Origin: Flavobacterium soyae
GTDB lineage: Bacteria > Bacteroidota > Bacteroidia > Flavobacteriales > Flavobacteriaceae
Assembly: GCF_021245985.1 (NCBI RefSeq)
Contig: NZ_JAJQXA010000017.1
Location: 34,855-98,854 of the forward strand
DNA: 64,000 nucleotides
Direction of reading: 5' to 3'
Below the pieces are notes generated by a model. That model was not told the origin of the DNA. It searched no databases and was given only the letters and a program-made list of their open reading frames with translations. Below, piece after piece: positions 23,633-33,900 of the stretch (positions within the stretch are counted from its first letter, which is position 1; the number at the start of each line of letters is the position of its first letter). The translations under genes were made by a program, and so were the position numbers.

Positions 23633-25818
23633 TGAATTTAAAACACATCCAAAAAACTCATACATTACAACTCGATCAATCAGATTGTGGTGCAGCCAGT
23701 TTATTATCAATTATAAAGTTTTATAAAGGCAGTGACTCTGTAGAAAAAATTAGAGAATTAAGTGGTACAACGAAGCAGGGAACTACAATGCTAGGTTTGT
23801 ATCAGGCAGCAAACCAATTAGGTTTCACGGCTGATGGCTGCAAAGCCGATATGCAAGCCCTGATTGACCATAAGCAACCCTTAATTTTACATACTATAAT
23901 CAACCAATTGCAACATTATATTGTTTGTTATAGTTACAATGAAAAAGAAGGATTCTTAATTGGAGATCCGGGAAAAGGAATTTACAATTTATCCGAGCAA
24001 GAATTAGAAAAAATATGGATTTCAAAGACCTGTTTGACGCTAATACCAAATACCAATTTTATAACTCAAAAAGTAAAGCAAAATGATCAGAAGAAATGGT
24101 TCTTAGATATATTAAAAGACGACTATAAATTAATTGCAATTTCTATTCTGCTTGGTATTTTAGTTACCGGATTAGGGCTGGCAATGGCATTGTTTTCTCA
24201 AAAACTAATTGATGATATTCTCCCGTCAAACAATATAAAAAAATTAATTTCTGGCATTATCTTATTAGCTATTTTGCTCTTTGCACGAGTTGGAATATCT
24301 GTTTTAAGGCAATATTTTACATTACAACAATCGAAAGATTTTAATAATCGCATCAATAATATTTTTTTCTCTTCATTATTACAGCTGCCAAAGCCTTTTT
24401 TTGATACACGTCAAACAGGTGAACTTGTATCCAGATTAAATGATACTCAGCGTATACAAAATGTGATAAAAACACTTTCTAATTCTTTAATAATAGATGT
24501 CTTGTCTATAATCATTTCATTAATTTTCCTGTTTACATATTCCTGGAAACTGGGTATAATTTTAATTATAAGCCTGCCCATATATTTTTATATTATTTAT
24601 CGAAACAACGAGAAAATCATAAATTCGCAAAAGGATATAATGCAGAGCTATGCTTATAATGAAAGTAATTTCATTAATAGTATTCAAGGAGTTTCAACTA
24701 TAAAAAATGACAATAAACAAAGCATCTTCAACAAGTTAAACCGAAATATTTTTGCCAATTATCAGGAAAAAATAGTTAATCTCGGAAAAATCAACATTAC
24801 TCTTTCCTGGCAATCTGGTTTGGCTAATGTAGTATTCGTTATTGGTATTTTAATTTACACCTCTATACAAGTATTTAATAAAGAAATTAAAATTGGTGAA
24901 TTGATGGCAATTTTAGGAATCACAGGTTCATTACTTCCTTCAATAGCAAATTTGGCTTTGATTTCAATTCCAATAAATGAGGCTAAAATTGCATTTAATA
25001 GAATGTATGAATTTGCATCAATTGAAAAAGAACATGAAAATGGTCTTCAAATTTTTGAAATTGAGAAAATCTCGATTCAAAACCTTTCTTTTAGGTTTGC
25101 AGGGAGAAGTGAACTTTTTCATGATGTAAATATTACAGTTGAAAAGGGAAAACTTACTGCCATTGTTGGAGAAAGTGGAAGTGGAAAAAGCACATTAGGG
25201 CAGATTTTGCAACGTTTTTATTCATTTGAAAATGGAAATATAATTGTAAATAATAAACACGAACTTCATAAAATTGGACTTAAAAACTATAGAGATTTAT
25301 TAAGTGTAATTCCTCAGGAAATTACAATTTTTAATGGAAACGTAATTGACAATATTCTACTTGGAGAAAGTGAAACTGCTGAAAACATTTTAACCTTTAC
25401 TACTGAATATGGTTTTGATATTTATTTCAATCAACTACCACAAGGATTAATGACCATTCTTGGAGAAGAGGGAGTCAATTTAAGCGGGGGACAAAAGCAG
25501 CTTATTGCTTTTGCTCGGGCATTATATAAAAAACCACAATTTTTAATTCTGGATGAAGCAACTTCTGCAATGGATCGAAATACTGAGAATTTTACAATGA
25601 CGTTACTTCAAAAAATAAAACAGGATTGTGCTGTTTTATTTATTTCGCATCGCTTAAATAAACTCAAAAATATAGCCGATAGCATTTATATTTTAGAAAA
25701 TAAAACGATAACGGAATCCGGGAATCATGAGAAATTAATGGAAACAAACAATTTTTACAGTAAGTACTGGAATGAACAAGACGATTCTATTGAAACAAAT
25801 CTGCTGAGAAACTATTAA
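23632..25818 (+). CDS. Peptidase-containing ABC exporter (C39 family)
   Basis: This 728-residue protein cleaves the leader and exports the peptide. The C39 peptidase domain (1-140) has the catalytic Cys19 (QLDQSDCGAAS), His95 (QLQHYIVCY) and Asp112 (IGDPGKG). Membrane helices span about 160-440. The ATPase domain has Walker A GESGSGKST, signature LSGGQKQ and Walker B FLILDEATSAMD. It has full length for a PCAT. No HlyD-type adaptor is encoded beside it, so the partner for crossing the outer membrane is either elsewhere or not needed. Confidence 0.93.
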   Translation: MNLKHIQKTHTLQLDQSDCGAASLLSIIKFYKGSDSVEKIRELSGTTKQGTTMLGLYQAANQLGFTADGCKADMQALIDHKQPLILHTIINQLQHYIVCYSYNEKEGFLIGDPGKGIYNLSEQELEKIWISKTCLTLIPNTNFITQKVKQNDQKKWFLDILKDDYKLIAISILLGILVTGLGLAMALFSQKLIDDILPSNNIKKLISGIILLAILLFARVGISVLRQYFTLQQSKDFNNRINNIFFSSLLQLPKPFFDTRQTGELVSRLNDTQRIQNVIKTLSNSLIIDVLSIIISLIFLFTYSWKLGIILIISLPIYFYIIYRNNEKIINSQKDIMQSYAYNESNFINSIQGVSTIKNDNKQSIFNKLNRNIFANYQEKIVNLGKINITLSWQSGLANVVFVIGILIYTSIQVFNKEIKIGELMAILGITGSLLPSIANLALISIPINEAKIAFNRMYEFASIEKEHENGLQIFEIEKISIQNLSFRFAGRSELFHDVNITVEKGKLTAIVGESGSGKSTLGQILQRFYSFENGNIIVNNKHELHKIGLKNYRDLLSVIPQEITIFNGNVIDNILLGESETAENILTFTTEYGFDIYFNQLPQGLMTILGEEGVNLSGGQKQLIAFARALYKKPQFLILDEATSAMDRNTENFTMTLLQKIKQDCAVLFISHRLNKLKNIADSIYILENKTITESGNHEKLMETNNFYSKYWNEQDDSIETNLLRNY

Positions 25819-25829
25819 ATTTAACATCA

Positions 25830-26006
25830 ATGAAAAAACTAAATTTAAAATTAATTATTCCGTTTTAATATTTTTGCACATTGATACTAATCTCTAATAA
25901 TGAAAAATTCATTCAGTTTGATGAAATTTGAATTCAATTGGTACTTGTTTTGATTTTTATATTGAATATTATACTAGTGTATTTGTTATTAAAAAACAAA
26001 TCTTGA
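25830..26006 (+). pseudogene. Decayed two-helix membrane protein gene
   Basis: One frame runs from ATG 25830 (MKKLNLKLIIPF) to TGA 26004 and keeps a clear C-terminal helix (LVLVLIFILNIILVYLLLK), but is interrupted by TAA at codon 13 and TGA at codon 34. The total of 58 codons, the basic end and the position 11 bp after the exporter match the 52- and 55-residue proteins, so it looks like a third, dead copy. Chance is possible for so short a frame. Confidence 0.5.
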
Positions 26007-26013
26007 TTTAAAA

Positions 26014-26047
26014 TTTTTACCTCACCCTATTATTCTCTAACAATCAA
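26014..26047. repeat. Copy of the 3' end of the adjacent receptor gene
   Basis: CCTATTATTCTCT and flanks repeat the last bases of the receptor gene at 26173-26205. Read on the reverse strand this fragment still encodes ENNRVR and a stop, against ENNRAR and a stop in the gene. It is a relic of duplication or insertion. Confidence 0.6.
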
Positions 26048-26073
26048 AGTCACAAAAAGCATTAACTTTAGAT

Positions 26074-26116
26074 TGTCGAGCTTCTTTCGTTCCTTCGACT
26101 TCGCTCAGGATGACAA
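26074..26116. repeat. REP-like element TCGACTTCGCTCAGGATGAC
   Basis: It shares the core CTTCGACTTCGCTCAG with 2454-2520 and 57001-57020. An AATCTGCGTG fragment follows at about 26158. Confidence 0.65.
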
Positions 26117-26173
26117 ATAGATATGTATAAAAATAAAATCTGTGTAAATCAGTTTAATCTGCGTGCAATTTAT

Positions 26174-28573
26174 TTACCTCGCCCTATTATTCTCTGACTG
26201 CTCAATTTCAGATTTTTTATAAGTTGTTTTTTTTGAATTCCCGAAACTGTACGTCGCAATTAGCTTAAAATAATTTGAAGTATACGTTCGGTGATAATAT
26301 ATTTGAGTTTGCCCGACTTCATAATCGCCCGAAACCATGAACTTGTGAAAGATATCGTTTGCCGTAAAATTTAGTTTTAAGGCATCTTTAAAAAAATTTC
26401 TTTCGATTCCTAAAGTTACTGTTGAGCGGGAATTATCACTTCGCAAGCCATAACTTTTGTTTCCTAAATACCAGGCAAGTAATTGTACTTTAAAAAGATC
26501 CGGAATTGTAAATGTATTATTCGAATACAAATAGATCTGCGGCTTAACCGGTCCCATAGCGTATTCATAAAAATTGTCTATTGCTTTCGTTAAATTCATA
26601 CTTACGGTATTGGTAGAATTCCACCATTTGACATTGAATGACCTTGAAAGCGAAGTAAAAAAGGTATGCTCTTTTTCTAAATTTAATGATCTCAAAATAT
26701 AGCTGTTTGGAGTATCACCGCGCAAAGCTGCTGCCGAAATCGGGTCTATTTTATAAGTATAGCCCATTTTAAAATCAAACTTTTTATACATTGTTCCAAT
26801 TTCAAAAGCGTGGACTTTTTCGGGAAGCAAATTAGGGTTTCCTTCAATTGTCGTAAACGGATCCTGATAAATAACATACGGATTCAATGCCTGATATCTT
26901 GGCCGTGTTATTCTGGAAACATATGAAAAATGTCCTTTCCAGTCTTCAGAAAAATCAAAATTTAAAAGCAGGTTTGGAAAAAAATTCCCGTAACTTTTTT
27001 CAAATTTCTGAATTCCGTTTGCATTTGTATACAAATCATAATTTGTTCTTTCTGTCCTTGCTCCTATCGAAAAATTGACTTTTTCGCCTAATGTACTTCC
27101 AAAAGTAAAATAAGCCGCGGCAATTTTTTCGTTGTATTTAAAATCGCTCGAAAGCTCGTCATCCAGTTCAAAATTCACATCATCAGCATTGGCAATTAAA
27201 AAATCTGTTCCTGATTTTATGGTTGCATAACTATATTTTGCACCCATTTCGAGTTTGGTGTTTTCCTTTATTTTCTTCGAATAATCGGCTTGTGCGGCTG
27301 CAATGTTTATGGTGCTTCCCACATTGTTTTTAAGATATTTTTGAATATTATTTTCATCAACCAGACTATTTTCTTCGATAAAATCTCTTACCGTTCCGTT
27401 GTAATTTGAATATTGCGTTCCTATAAACAACGACGAACCTTTTGGGTCTGTTATCAAATTATAATTCAGGTTTACAAACTGATTCAGCAGCACATCATTT
27501 TTAGCAATATCTGTGGCATAAAAATTACTTCCTGAATTATTATCGATTGAATTTCTGCTTTCTACAACTCCGCCTAAATCTTCAATATTGCCGCTGTAAG
27601 CTAATGAAACATAACTTTTTGGAGAAAAGGTATACTGCAGTCCAAATCCAAAATTAGAGTAATTATTATATTCCCTTCTCCAGTCTGTTGTTAAAACTGA
27701 TCTCATATATTCATCAGGATTCGGGCGCGTTCTCGTGGTGTACAACAATTCACGGCCTTTGCCTAATTGCAGGCCATAATTGGTTATAAAGGAGAATCTC
27801 CCTTTTGAATAATTAAAATCAAAAAGTGTATTGGTACTTGTTCCGGCAAATTTAGAAACTGTTATGTGCTGACTTGCTGATCCCATTATGCCGCTTTCAA
27901 TATTTTGTTTGGTAATAATATTGACAACTGCTTTTCCTTCGGCATCGTATTTTGAAGACGGATTTGAAATCACTTCAATTTTTGCAATCTGCGAAACCGG
28001 AATTGCGGCAAAACGTTCATAATTAATCAAGATTCCGTTTAGGTAAATTATTGCTTCACCTTTTCCCAGAACGCTGATTTGTCCTTCGGCAACTACCACA
28101 TTTGGAACACGGCCTAATAATTCATTGACAGAACTGCTTGTTGCGAGAACCGTTCCCGTAACATTAACATCGATAGTTCCGTTTGCACCATATTTTAATA
28201 ATGACGGCTGGCTTTTTACTACTATTTCGTTTAATTGATTGTTATTTTCTGAAACTATAATTGAACCCAAATCTATGTTTGCTGCACCAGAATAATTTAA
28301 GCGTATAAACTTATCTGCAAATTCTGCCGAAGTAAGTTTTAGAATAATTTCTTTTTGATTGATATCTGATAATTGAAAAACTCCGTCTAAAAAATCCTGC
28401 TGTTTGATAATTACAGAATCCCGAACAGACAGAACAGAGACGTTCCCCATCATCAATTCGTTATTTCGATTGGCAACTTTGCCTGAAATTTTTTGAATGG
28501 TCTGCGCATTTGACAAGACAGCATTAAAAAAGAAAAAATAGATATAAATGAAAACCAGAATTAGAAACCTCAT
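26174..28573 (-). CDS. Outer-membrane beta-barrel receptor (TonB-dependent receptor-like)
   Basis: The 799-residue protein has a signal peptide (LVFIYIYFFFFNAVLSNAQ), a small beta-sandwich regulatory domain (about 25-105), a plug domain (SVNELLGRVPNVVVAEGQIS, with INGILINYERF) and a long barrel ending KLIATYSFGNSKKTTYKKSE. It matches the outer-membrane beta-barrel family of Bacteroidota, whose substrates are mostly unknown. It ends before a C-terminal aromatic residue, with a polar tail. The two AraC regulators directly upstream on the same strand are likely controllers. Confidence 0.85.
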   Translation of the reverse strand: MRFLILVFIYIYFFFFNAVLSNAQTIQKISGKVANRNNELMMGNVSVLSVRDSVIIKQQDFLDGVFQLSDINQKEIILKLTSAEFADKFIRLNYSGAANIDLGSIIVSENNNQLNEIVVKSQPSLLKYGANGTIDVNVTGTVLATSSSVNELLGRVPNVVVAEGQISVLGKGEAIIYLNGILINYERFAAIPVSQIAKIEVISNPSSKYDAEGKAVVNIITKQNIESGIMGSASQHITVSKFAGTSTNTLFDFNYSKGRFSFITNYGLQLGKGRELLYTTRTRPNPDEYMRSVLTTDWRREYNNYSNFGFGLQYTFSPKSYVSLAYSGNIEDLGGVVESRNSIDNNSGSNFYATDIAKNDVLLNQFVNLNYNLITDPKGSSLFIGTQYSNYNGTVRDFIEENSLVDENNIQKYLKNNVGSTINIAAAQADYSKKIKENTKLEMGAKYSYATIKSGTDFLIANADDVNFELDDELSSDFKYNEKIAAAYFTFGSTLGEKVNFSIGARTERTNYDLYTNANGIQKFEKSYGNFFPNLLLNFDFSEDWKGHFSYVSRITRPRYQALNPYVIYQDPFTTIEGNPNLLPEKVHAFEIGTMYKKFDFKMGYTYKIDPISAAALRGDTPNSYILRSLNLEKEHTFFTSLSRSFNVKWWNSTNTVSMNLTKAIDNFYEYAMGPVKPQIYLYSNNTFTIPDLFKVQLLAWYLGNKSYGLRSDNSRSTVTLGIERNFFKDALKLNFTANDIFHKFMVSGDYEVGQTQIYYHRTYTSNYFKLIATYSFGNSKKTTYKKSEIEQSENNRAR

Positions 28574-28688
28574 AAAATTTAGGGATTAGGATTTGACTTT
28601 TTGCAGAGACAAAAGTCAGCTCTAAACCATGAAACGAGGTAACCGAAAGCGAAATCAGGAGTACGAATTTATAAATTGATACTCCGTT

Positions 28689-29738
28689 TTATGGCTGTAA
28701 TGTCTGAATCTGGTAATTTAAGGGTGTGGTTCCGGTATGTTTTTTAAAGGCAGCAAAGAATGTAGATTTAGAATTAAAACCTACATCATAACCAACAGAT
28801 TCTAAAGTTAGTTTATCATTTGATGTGATAATTTCGCAGGCATTATTGATTCTGAATTCGTTTACGAAACTGGTAAAATTCTTTCCTAAATTATTGTTTA
28901 AAAACTGCGACAATTGATAGCTTGGGATATTTATTTCCTGAGATAAATCTTTTAAACTCAAATTCGGATTTTTGTATAATGTTTTTTCGTTCATTACTTT
29001 TTCCAGTTTTTGAGACAAAATCACCACTTCTTCTTCGCTTAGTTTTTTGTCTTTTTGAATGTTGAGCAGGAATAAATCATCGGTTCTTGTTCGGTATAAA
29101 AGAACCAAAATGATCAGGTATAAAATAAAAGTAAAGGCGAACGCACCCGTAATACAGGAAACAAACGGAACTCTCACAAATCCTAAAAAGTAGGATATAA
29201 ATACTAAAGCAATTCCCAGAAAAATTGTTCCAAACCATCTTTCTGACGGAAGTGTGTTTTGGTAATTCTGAATTATTTTCTCCAATAATAACCTGATTTC
29301 AAAACCTGAAAGAAAAATATAAGTAAACCATTGAAGAAAAATAAAAGCCACAAAATAATCATTCCATAAAACGGGATAATTTTGGTATGGAAATACAAAA
29401 CCAATTATCAAAATAGTCAAAATCCAAATGGCTAAATGCGATTTCCATTTTAGTGGAATGGTATTTTGAATTCCTGATTTTAAAGTACAATATAAAAGCG
29501 GCCCGATTAATAAACCAGCCGAAAGACCAATTTGTAAATAGGTTTTGTGAAGATTGTTATTGAAATATACAAAAACGGTAACGGCAATTCTGGTACTTAA
29601 TGCAAATAAAAGTGCACCAAGAAACAGATTTGAAAGGTATTTTTTCTTGGTAAAAAACAAAAAATACAGACTTAGAATAAATCCGTTGAAAGCGCCCAAA
29701 GCGCCAAAAAAGAATAATATTTCTTTACCTAAACTCAT
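28689..29738 (-). CDS. Membrane-bound AraC family regulator, copy 1
   Basis: The 349-residue protein has about seven hydrophobic helices (1-215) and a C-terminal AraC DNA-binding domain (about 250-345: INIPSYQLSQFLNNNLGKNF, VGYDVGFNSKSTFFAAFKKH, TTPLNY). It would sense a signal in or across the membrane and act on DNA. It starts 2 bp after the second copy (29741), a tandem duplication. It is followed by the barrel receptor gene. Confidence 0.88.
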   Translation of the reverse strand: MSLGKEILFFFGALGAFNGFILSLYFLFFTKKKYLSNLFLGALLFALSTRIAVTVFVYFNNNLHKTYLQIGLSAGLLIGPLLYCTLKSGIQNTIPLKWKSHLAIWILTILIIGFVFPYQNYPVLWNDYFVAFIFLQWFTYIFLSGFEIRLLLEKIIQNYQNTLPSERWFGTIFLGIALVFISYFLGFVRVPFVSCITGAFAFTFILYLIILVLLYRTRTDDLFLLNIQKDKKLSEEEVVILSQKLEKVMNEKTLYKNPNLSLKDLSQEINIPSYQLSQFLNNNLGKNFTSFVNEFRINNACEIITSNDKLTLESVGYDVGFNSKSTFFAAFKKHTGTTPLNYQIQTLQP

Positions 29739-29740
29739 AT

Positions 29741-30802
29741 CTAAGTTTGTAATGCCTGAAGCTGATAATTAAGCGGCGTTGTTCCGGTATGTTTTTTAAA
29801 AGCAGCAAAGAATGTAGATTTTGAATTAAATCCTACATCGTAACCAACAGATTCTAAAGTTAATTTATCGCTTGAAGTGATAATTCTGCAGGCTTCGTTT
29901 ATTCTGAATTCGTTTACGAAACTGGTAAAATTCTTTCCGAGATTATTATTTAAAAACTGCGATAATTGATGACTCGAAATATTAATTTCTTTGGCTAAAT
30001 CCTGCAGGTTTAAATTTGGGTTTTTATACAAACTTTTATCATTCATTATATTTTCGAGTTTTTCTGAAATAATTGCAGCCTCTGCCTGCTCTATTTTTTT
30101 ACCCGAAATTTTCTGGGCGTTCAGTAAAAACAAATCGTCGGTTCTTTTTCTGTATAAAAGAATCGAAATTATCAGATATAAAATAAAAGAAAAGACAACT
30201 GCTCCGCCTATATATGTTGCCGCCGAAGCGCCCATAATGGCTAAAAAGTAAAAAAGAAACAATAAAAAATTACCCAGAAAAAGCATTCCAAACCACATTT
30301 CTGATGGACTTGTTTTTTCTTTTCTGTTCAAAATTTTCTTTAAAACACCACTAATCGTAAAGGCTGAAAAAATGATATAAACAAACCATTGAAAGTAAAT
30401 GATTTTTATAAAATAGCCCCTCCAAATTTCCGGATAATATTCGTACGGATATAAAATTCCAACGGCCGCGATTATGGTTCCCCAAAACAGGAGCATGATT
30501 TTCCATGATTTTGACATTACATTGATTTCTTCAACTGCTGATTTTAGAAAATAATATAAACATGGCCCGATGAAAAAGCAGGCAGTAAGTCCAAACTGCA
30601 AATACATTTTTGGAAGTTCAGGATGAAAATATACAAAGACAGATTTGCCAATCCTGATGCTTAATGCGAACAAAAGTGCACCAAGGAAATAATTGGTCAG
30701 GTATTTTTTCTTAGTAAAGAAGAAAAAATAAATTCCCAAAATTACTCCGTTGAAAGCTCCCAAAGCACTAAAAAAGAATAAAAGTTCTTTGCTAGTATCC
30801 AT
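29741..30802 (-). CDS. Membrane-bound AraC family regulator, copy 2
   Basis: A 353-residue paralogue of the next gene with the same layout. The last 65 or so residues are almost identical to copy 1 (LGKNFTSFVNEFRIN, then KLTLESVGYDVGFNSKSTF in both), while the membrane parts differ much more. The two may therefore read the same operator but respond to different signals. First gene of the pair. Confidence 0.88.
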   Translation of the reverse strand: MDTSKELLFFFSALGAFNGVILGIYFFFFTKKKYLTNYFLGALLFALSIRIGKSVFVYFHPELPKMYLQFGLTACFFIGPCLYYFLKSAVEEINVMSKSWKIMLLFWGTIIAAVGILYPYEYYPEIWRGYFIKIIYFQWFVYIIFSAFTISGVLKKILNRKEKTSPSEMWFGMLFLGNFLLFLFYFLAIMGASAATYIGGAVVFSFILYLIISILLYRKRTDDLFLLNAQKISGKKIEQAEAAIISEKLENIMNDKSLYKNPNLNLQDLAKEINISSHQLSQFLNNNLGKNFTSFVNEFRINEACRIITSSDKLTLESVGYDVGFNSKSTFFAAFKKHTGTTPLNYQLQALQT

Positions 30803-30992
30803 AATTAAAGTTCATTATATCCTCAACAAAGCTAAAAAAAAGATTGATGTATGATATAAATTATACTTCAAATTATAATTAAATATGGTATTTAAAATAA
30901 AAAAAACAGCTTAAAATCAACTGGTTTCCCAATAAATAAAAGCCTCATAATTTCTTGATTATAAATACTACTTTTGAATTTTTAGAGTTAAA

Positions 30993-33900
30993 ATGTTTAT
31001 GTTGAAAAAATTACTGTTTTTTACGGTGCTGTTTTGGTATTCCGGGCTTATGGCACAGGATACAGAATCGCTGTATAAAACAAAAAAAGTAATTGCGGTA
31101 AAAGATACTATACATCTTGAAAATTTTAGCATAAACTCCAGTTTCTTTGAAATTTTAAACAGTAAAAATGAGCCAATTGATTCGATTTTTTATAAAATTG
31201 ATTTTCAAAAAGGAACGCTTCTTTTAAACGAAAAATTCACTTCTGTTTCTGATACTTTAATTGTCAATTATCTCAATTATCCTGATTTTCTAACTAAGGA
31301 ATATGGTCTTTATAAAGACAGTCAGGTTGTAAGCAATGATGTTGGAACTGAAAAGTTATACAAAATTGATAATGCCAATGCTAAAAAAGTTACGCCTTTT
31401 GATGGTTTAAACACTTCCGGAAGTATTACTCGCGGCGTTACGATTGGAAATAATCAAAGTACGGTTTTAAACTCCAATCTTGATTTACAGATTACAGGGA
31501 AAATCTCAGATAAAGTGAGTTTGCGGGCTTCACTTCAGGATAATAATATTCCGCTTCAGGATGGCGGTTATTCGCAAAAATTGGATCAGTTTGATAATAT
31601 TTTTATGGAACTTTTTACGGATGACTGGAACATTCGCGCTGGAGATGTTTTTTTGGAGAATCGGAAAACACAATTCCTGAGTTTCAATAAAAAAGTTCAG
31701 GGACTTTCTGCCAGTTTTGATTTTGATACAGAAAAAAGTAAAACCAATGTTTTTGCTTCGGTTTCGTTTGTAAAAGGGCAATATGCCAAAAGTACGTTTA
31801 CAGGTCAGGAAGGAAATCAGGGGCCTTATAAATTAAAAGGTCAAAATGGTGAATTGTATGTTTTGGTCATTTCCGGTTCTGAACGTGTTTATGTAAATGG
31901 TATTTTACTTAAACGGGGCGAAAACAATGATTATGTTATTGATTATAATGCTGGGGAAATTGTTTTTACTTCGCTTTTTCCTATTACTTCTGAAATGAGG
32001 ATTAATGTTGAATATCAATATTCTGAACGAAATTATAACCGATTAGTTACCTACGCCGGAGCAACAACTGAAAACAAAAGCTGGAGTTTTGGCGGTTATT
32101 TGTATTCTGAAAATGATTTAAAAAATCAGCCTTTACAACAAAATTTATCAACAGAACAAGTTCAGATTTTGAGCCAGGCAGGAGATGATCCAAGTTTAAT
32201 GACGGCTCCCTCTGCTTATGAAGATAAATATGCCGACAATAAAATATTGTATAAAAAAACGATTGTAAACGGGGTTGAAGTTTATGAATATTCCAATAAT
32301 TCTGCCGATGTTTTGTACAATGTAAAGTTTAGTCTTGTTGGCAATAATCTTGGGAATTATATTATTCAGAATACGAATTCGGTTGAAAGAATTTACGAAT
32401 ATGTTTCGCCTGTTGGTGGTATTCCGCAGGGTAATTACGAACCTATTGTTCAGCTTGTTGCACCTATGAAAATTCAGGTTGCGACTTTTTTAGGAAAATA
32501 CAATCCTGACGAAAAAACGCTGGTAGATTTTGAAATCGCGATGAGTAATAACGATAAAAATTTATTCTCGGGAATTGATGATTCTGACAACGAAGGAGTT
32601 GCTTTTAAGACGAATATTAAAAAACGTCTTTTTACCAGAGACTGGACTCTGGACGGTTTTGCGAATTATCAATTTGTGCAGAAAGATTTTAGATCAGTCG
32701 AACGTTTATATAATATTGAGTTTAACCGTGACTGGAATTTAAATTCAACACTTTTAGGCAATCAGAGCTTATTGGTTACGGGCGTTAATTTTGATTTATT
32801 TGCGAAAAAAGAAACTTCAAATATTGGTTTGTTTACGTATCAATTTGAGAAATTAGATTTTACCGAAAGCTATTCGGGAGCGCGCCATACTACAACGGCT
32901 TTGTTTAAATTGAAGAAATGGACTATTCAAAATCAGGGCAGTTTTTTAAATTCTGATGCAGCGGCTTCGACTTCAAAATTTATACGTAACCAAACGAGAA
33001 CAAAATATCATTTTGGCAAAAACTGGATTGGCGGAAGTTTACAGATTGAAGACAATCAGGAAAAAGATAAAGCTGCAAATCAGTTTTCGGCTTTAAGCCA
33101 AAGGTTTTCTGAATATGGTGTTTTTGTCGGGCGCGGAGACAGCACAAAGGTTTTTATTGAACTGGGGTATTTACAGCGTAGAAATGATAGTTTGCAAAAT
33201 GGGCTTTTACAGCACGTAAACAACTCACAGACTTACTTTTTAAAATCAAAATTAATTCAGAATAAAACGACTGATTTAGCTGTTTATGCCAGTTACCGAA
33301 ATCTTGATTTTACGGATTCTAGCAGAAAAAATGAGCCTTCGTTAAATTCAAGAATTTTGTACAACGATCGGTTTTTTAATCAGTTCATGCAGATAGGAAC
33401 GGCTTATGAAACAAGCTCGGGAACTATTGCGCAACAGGAATTTACTTATGTTGAAGTTCCTACGGGGCAGGGCGTTTATACCTGGAATGATTATAACGGA
33501 AATGGAATTCAGGAATTAGAAGAGTTTGAAGTTGCTGCTTTTCCGGATCAGGCAAAATATATTCGAATTTTTCTTCCAAACCAGATTTACATTAAAACCA
33601 ATCAAAATAAGTTTTCGCAATCGATTATTTTAAATCCGCTGCAATGGCAGAACGAAAAAGGTTTCAAGAAACTGATTTCTTATTTTTATAATCAGACTTC
33701 ATTTATTATGGATCGTAAAGTGCGAAGCAGCGGCGATCGTTTAGAGCTGAATCCATTTTATTCTTCAGATGAAAATATTCTGGGTTTAAATTCAAGTTTC
33801 AGGAATAGTTTGTTTTATAATCGCGGTAAGCAAAAACATTCTATTACGTATTCTTACCTTATTAATAATGGTAAAAATTTACTTTCTGTAGGTTCTCAAA

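Noticed and set aside
20773..26205. Flanking direct repeats as attachment sites of an integrated element
   Set aside because: The 35-bp repeat lies inside the cluster and the 26-kb repeat is the tail of a gene copy; there is no integrase or tRNA gene, so no att site can be claimed.
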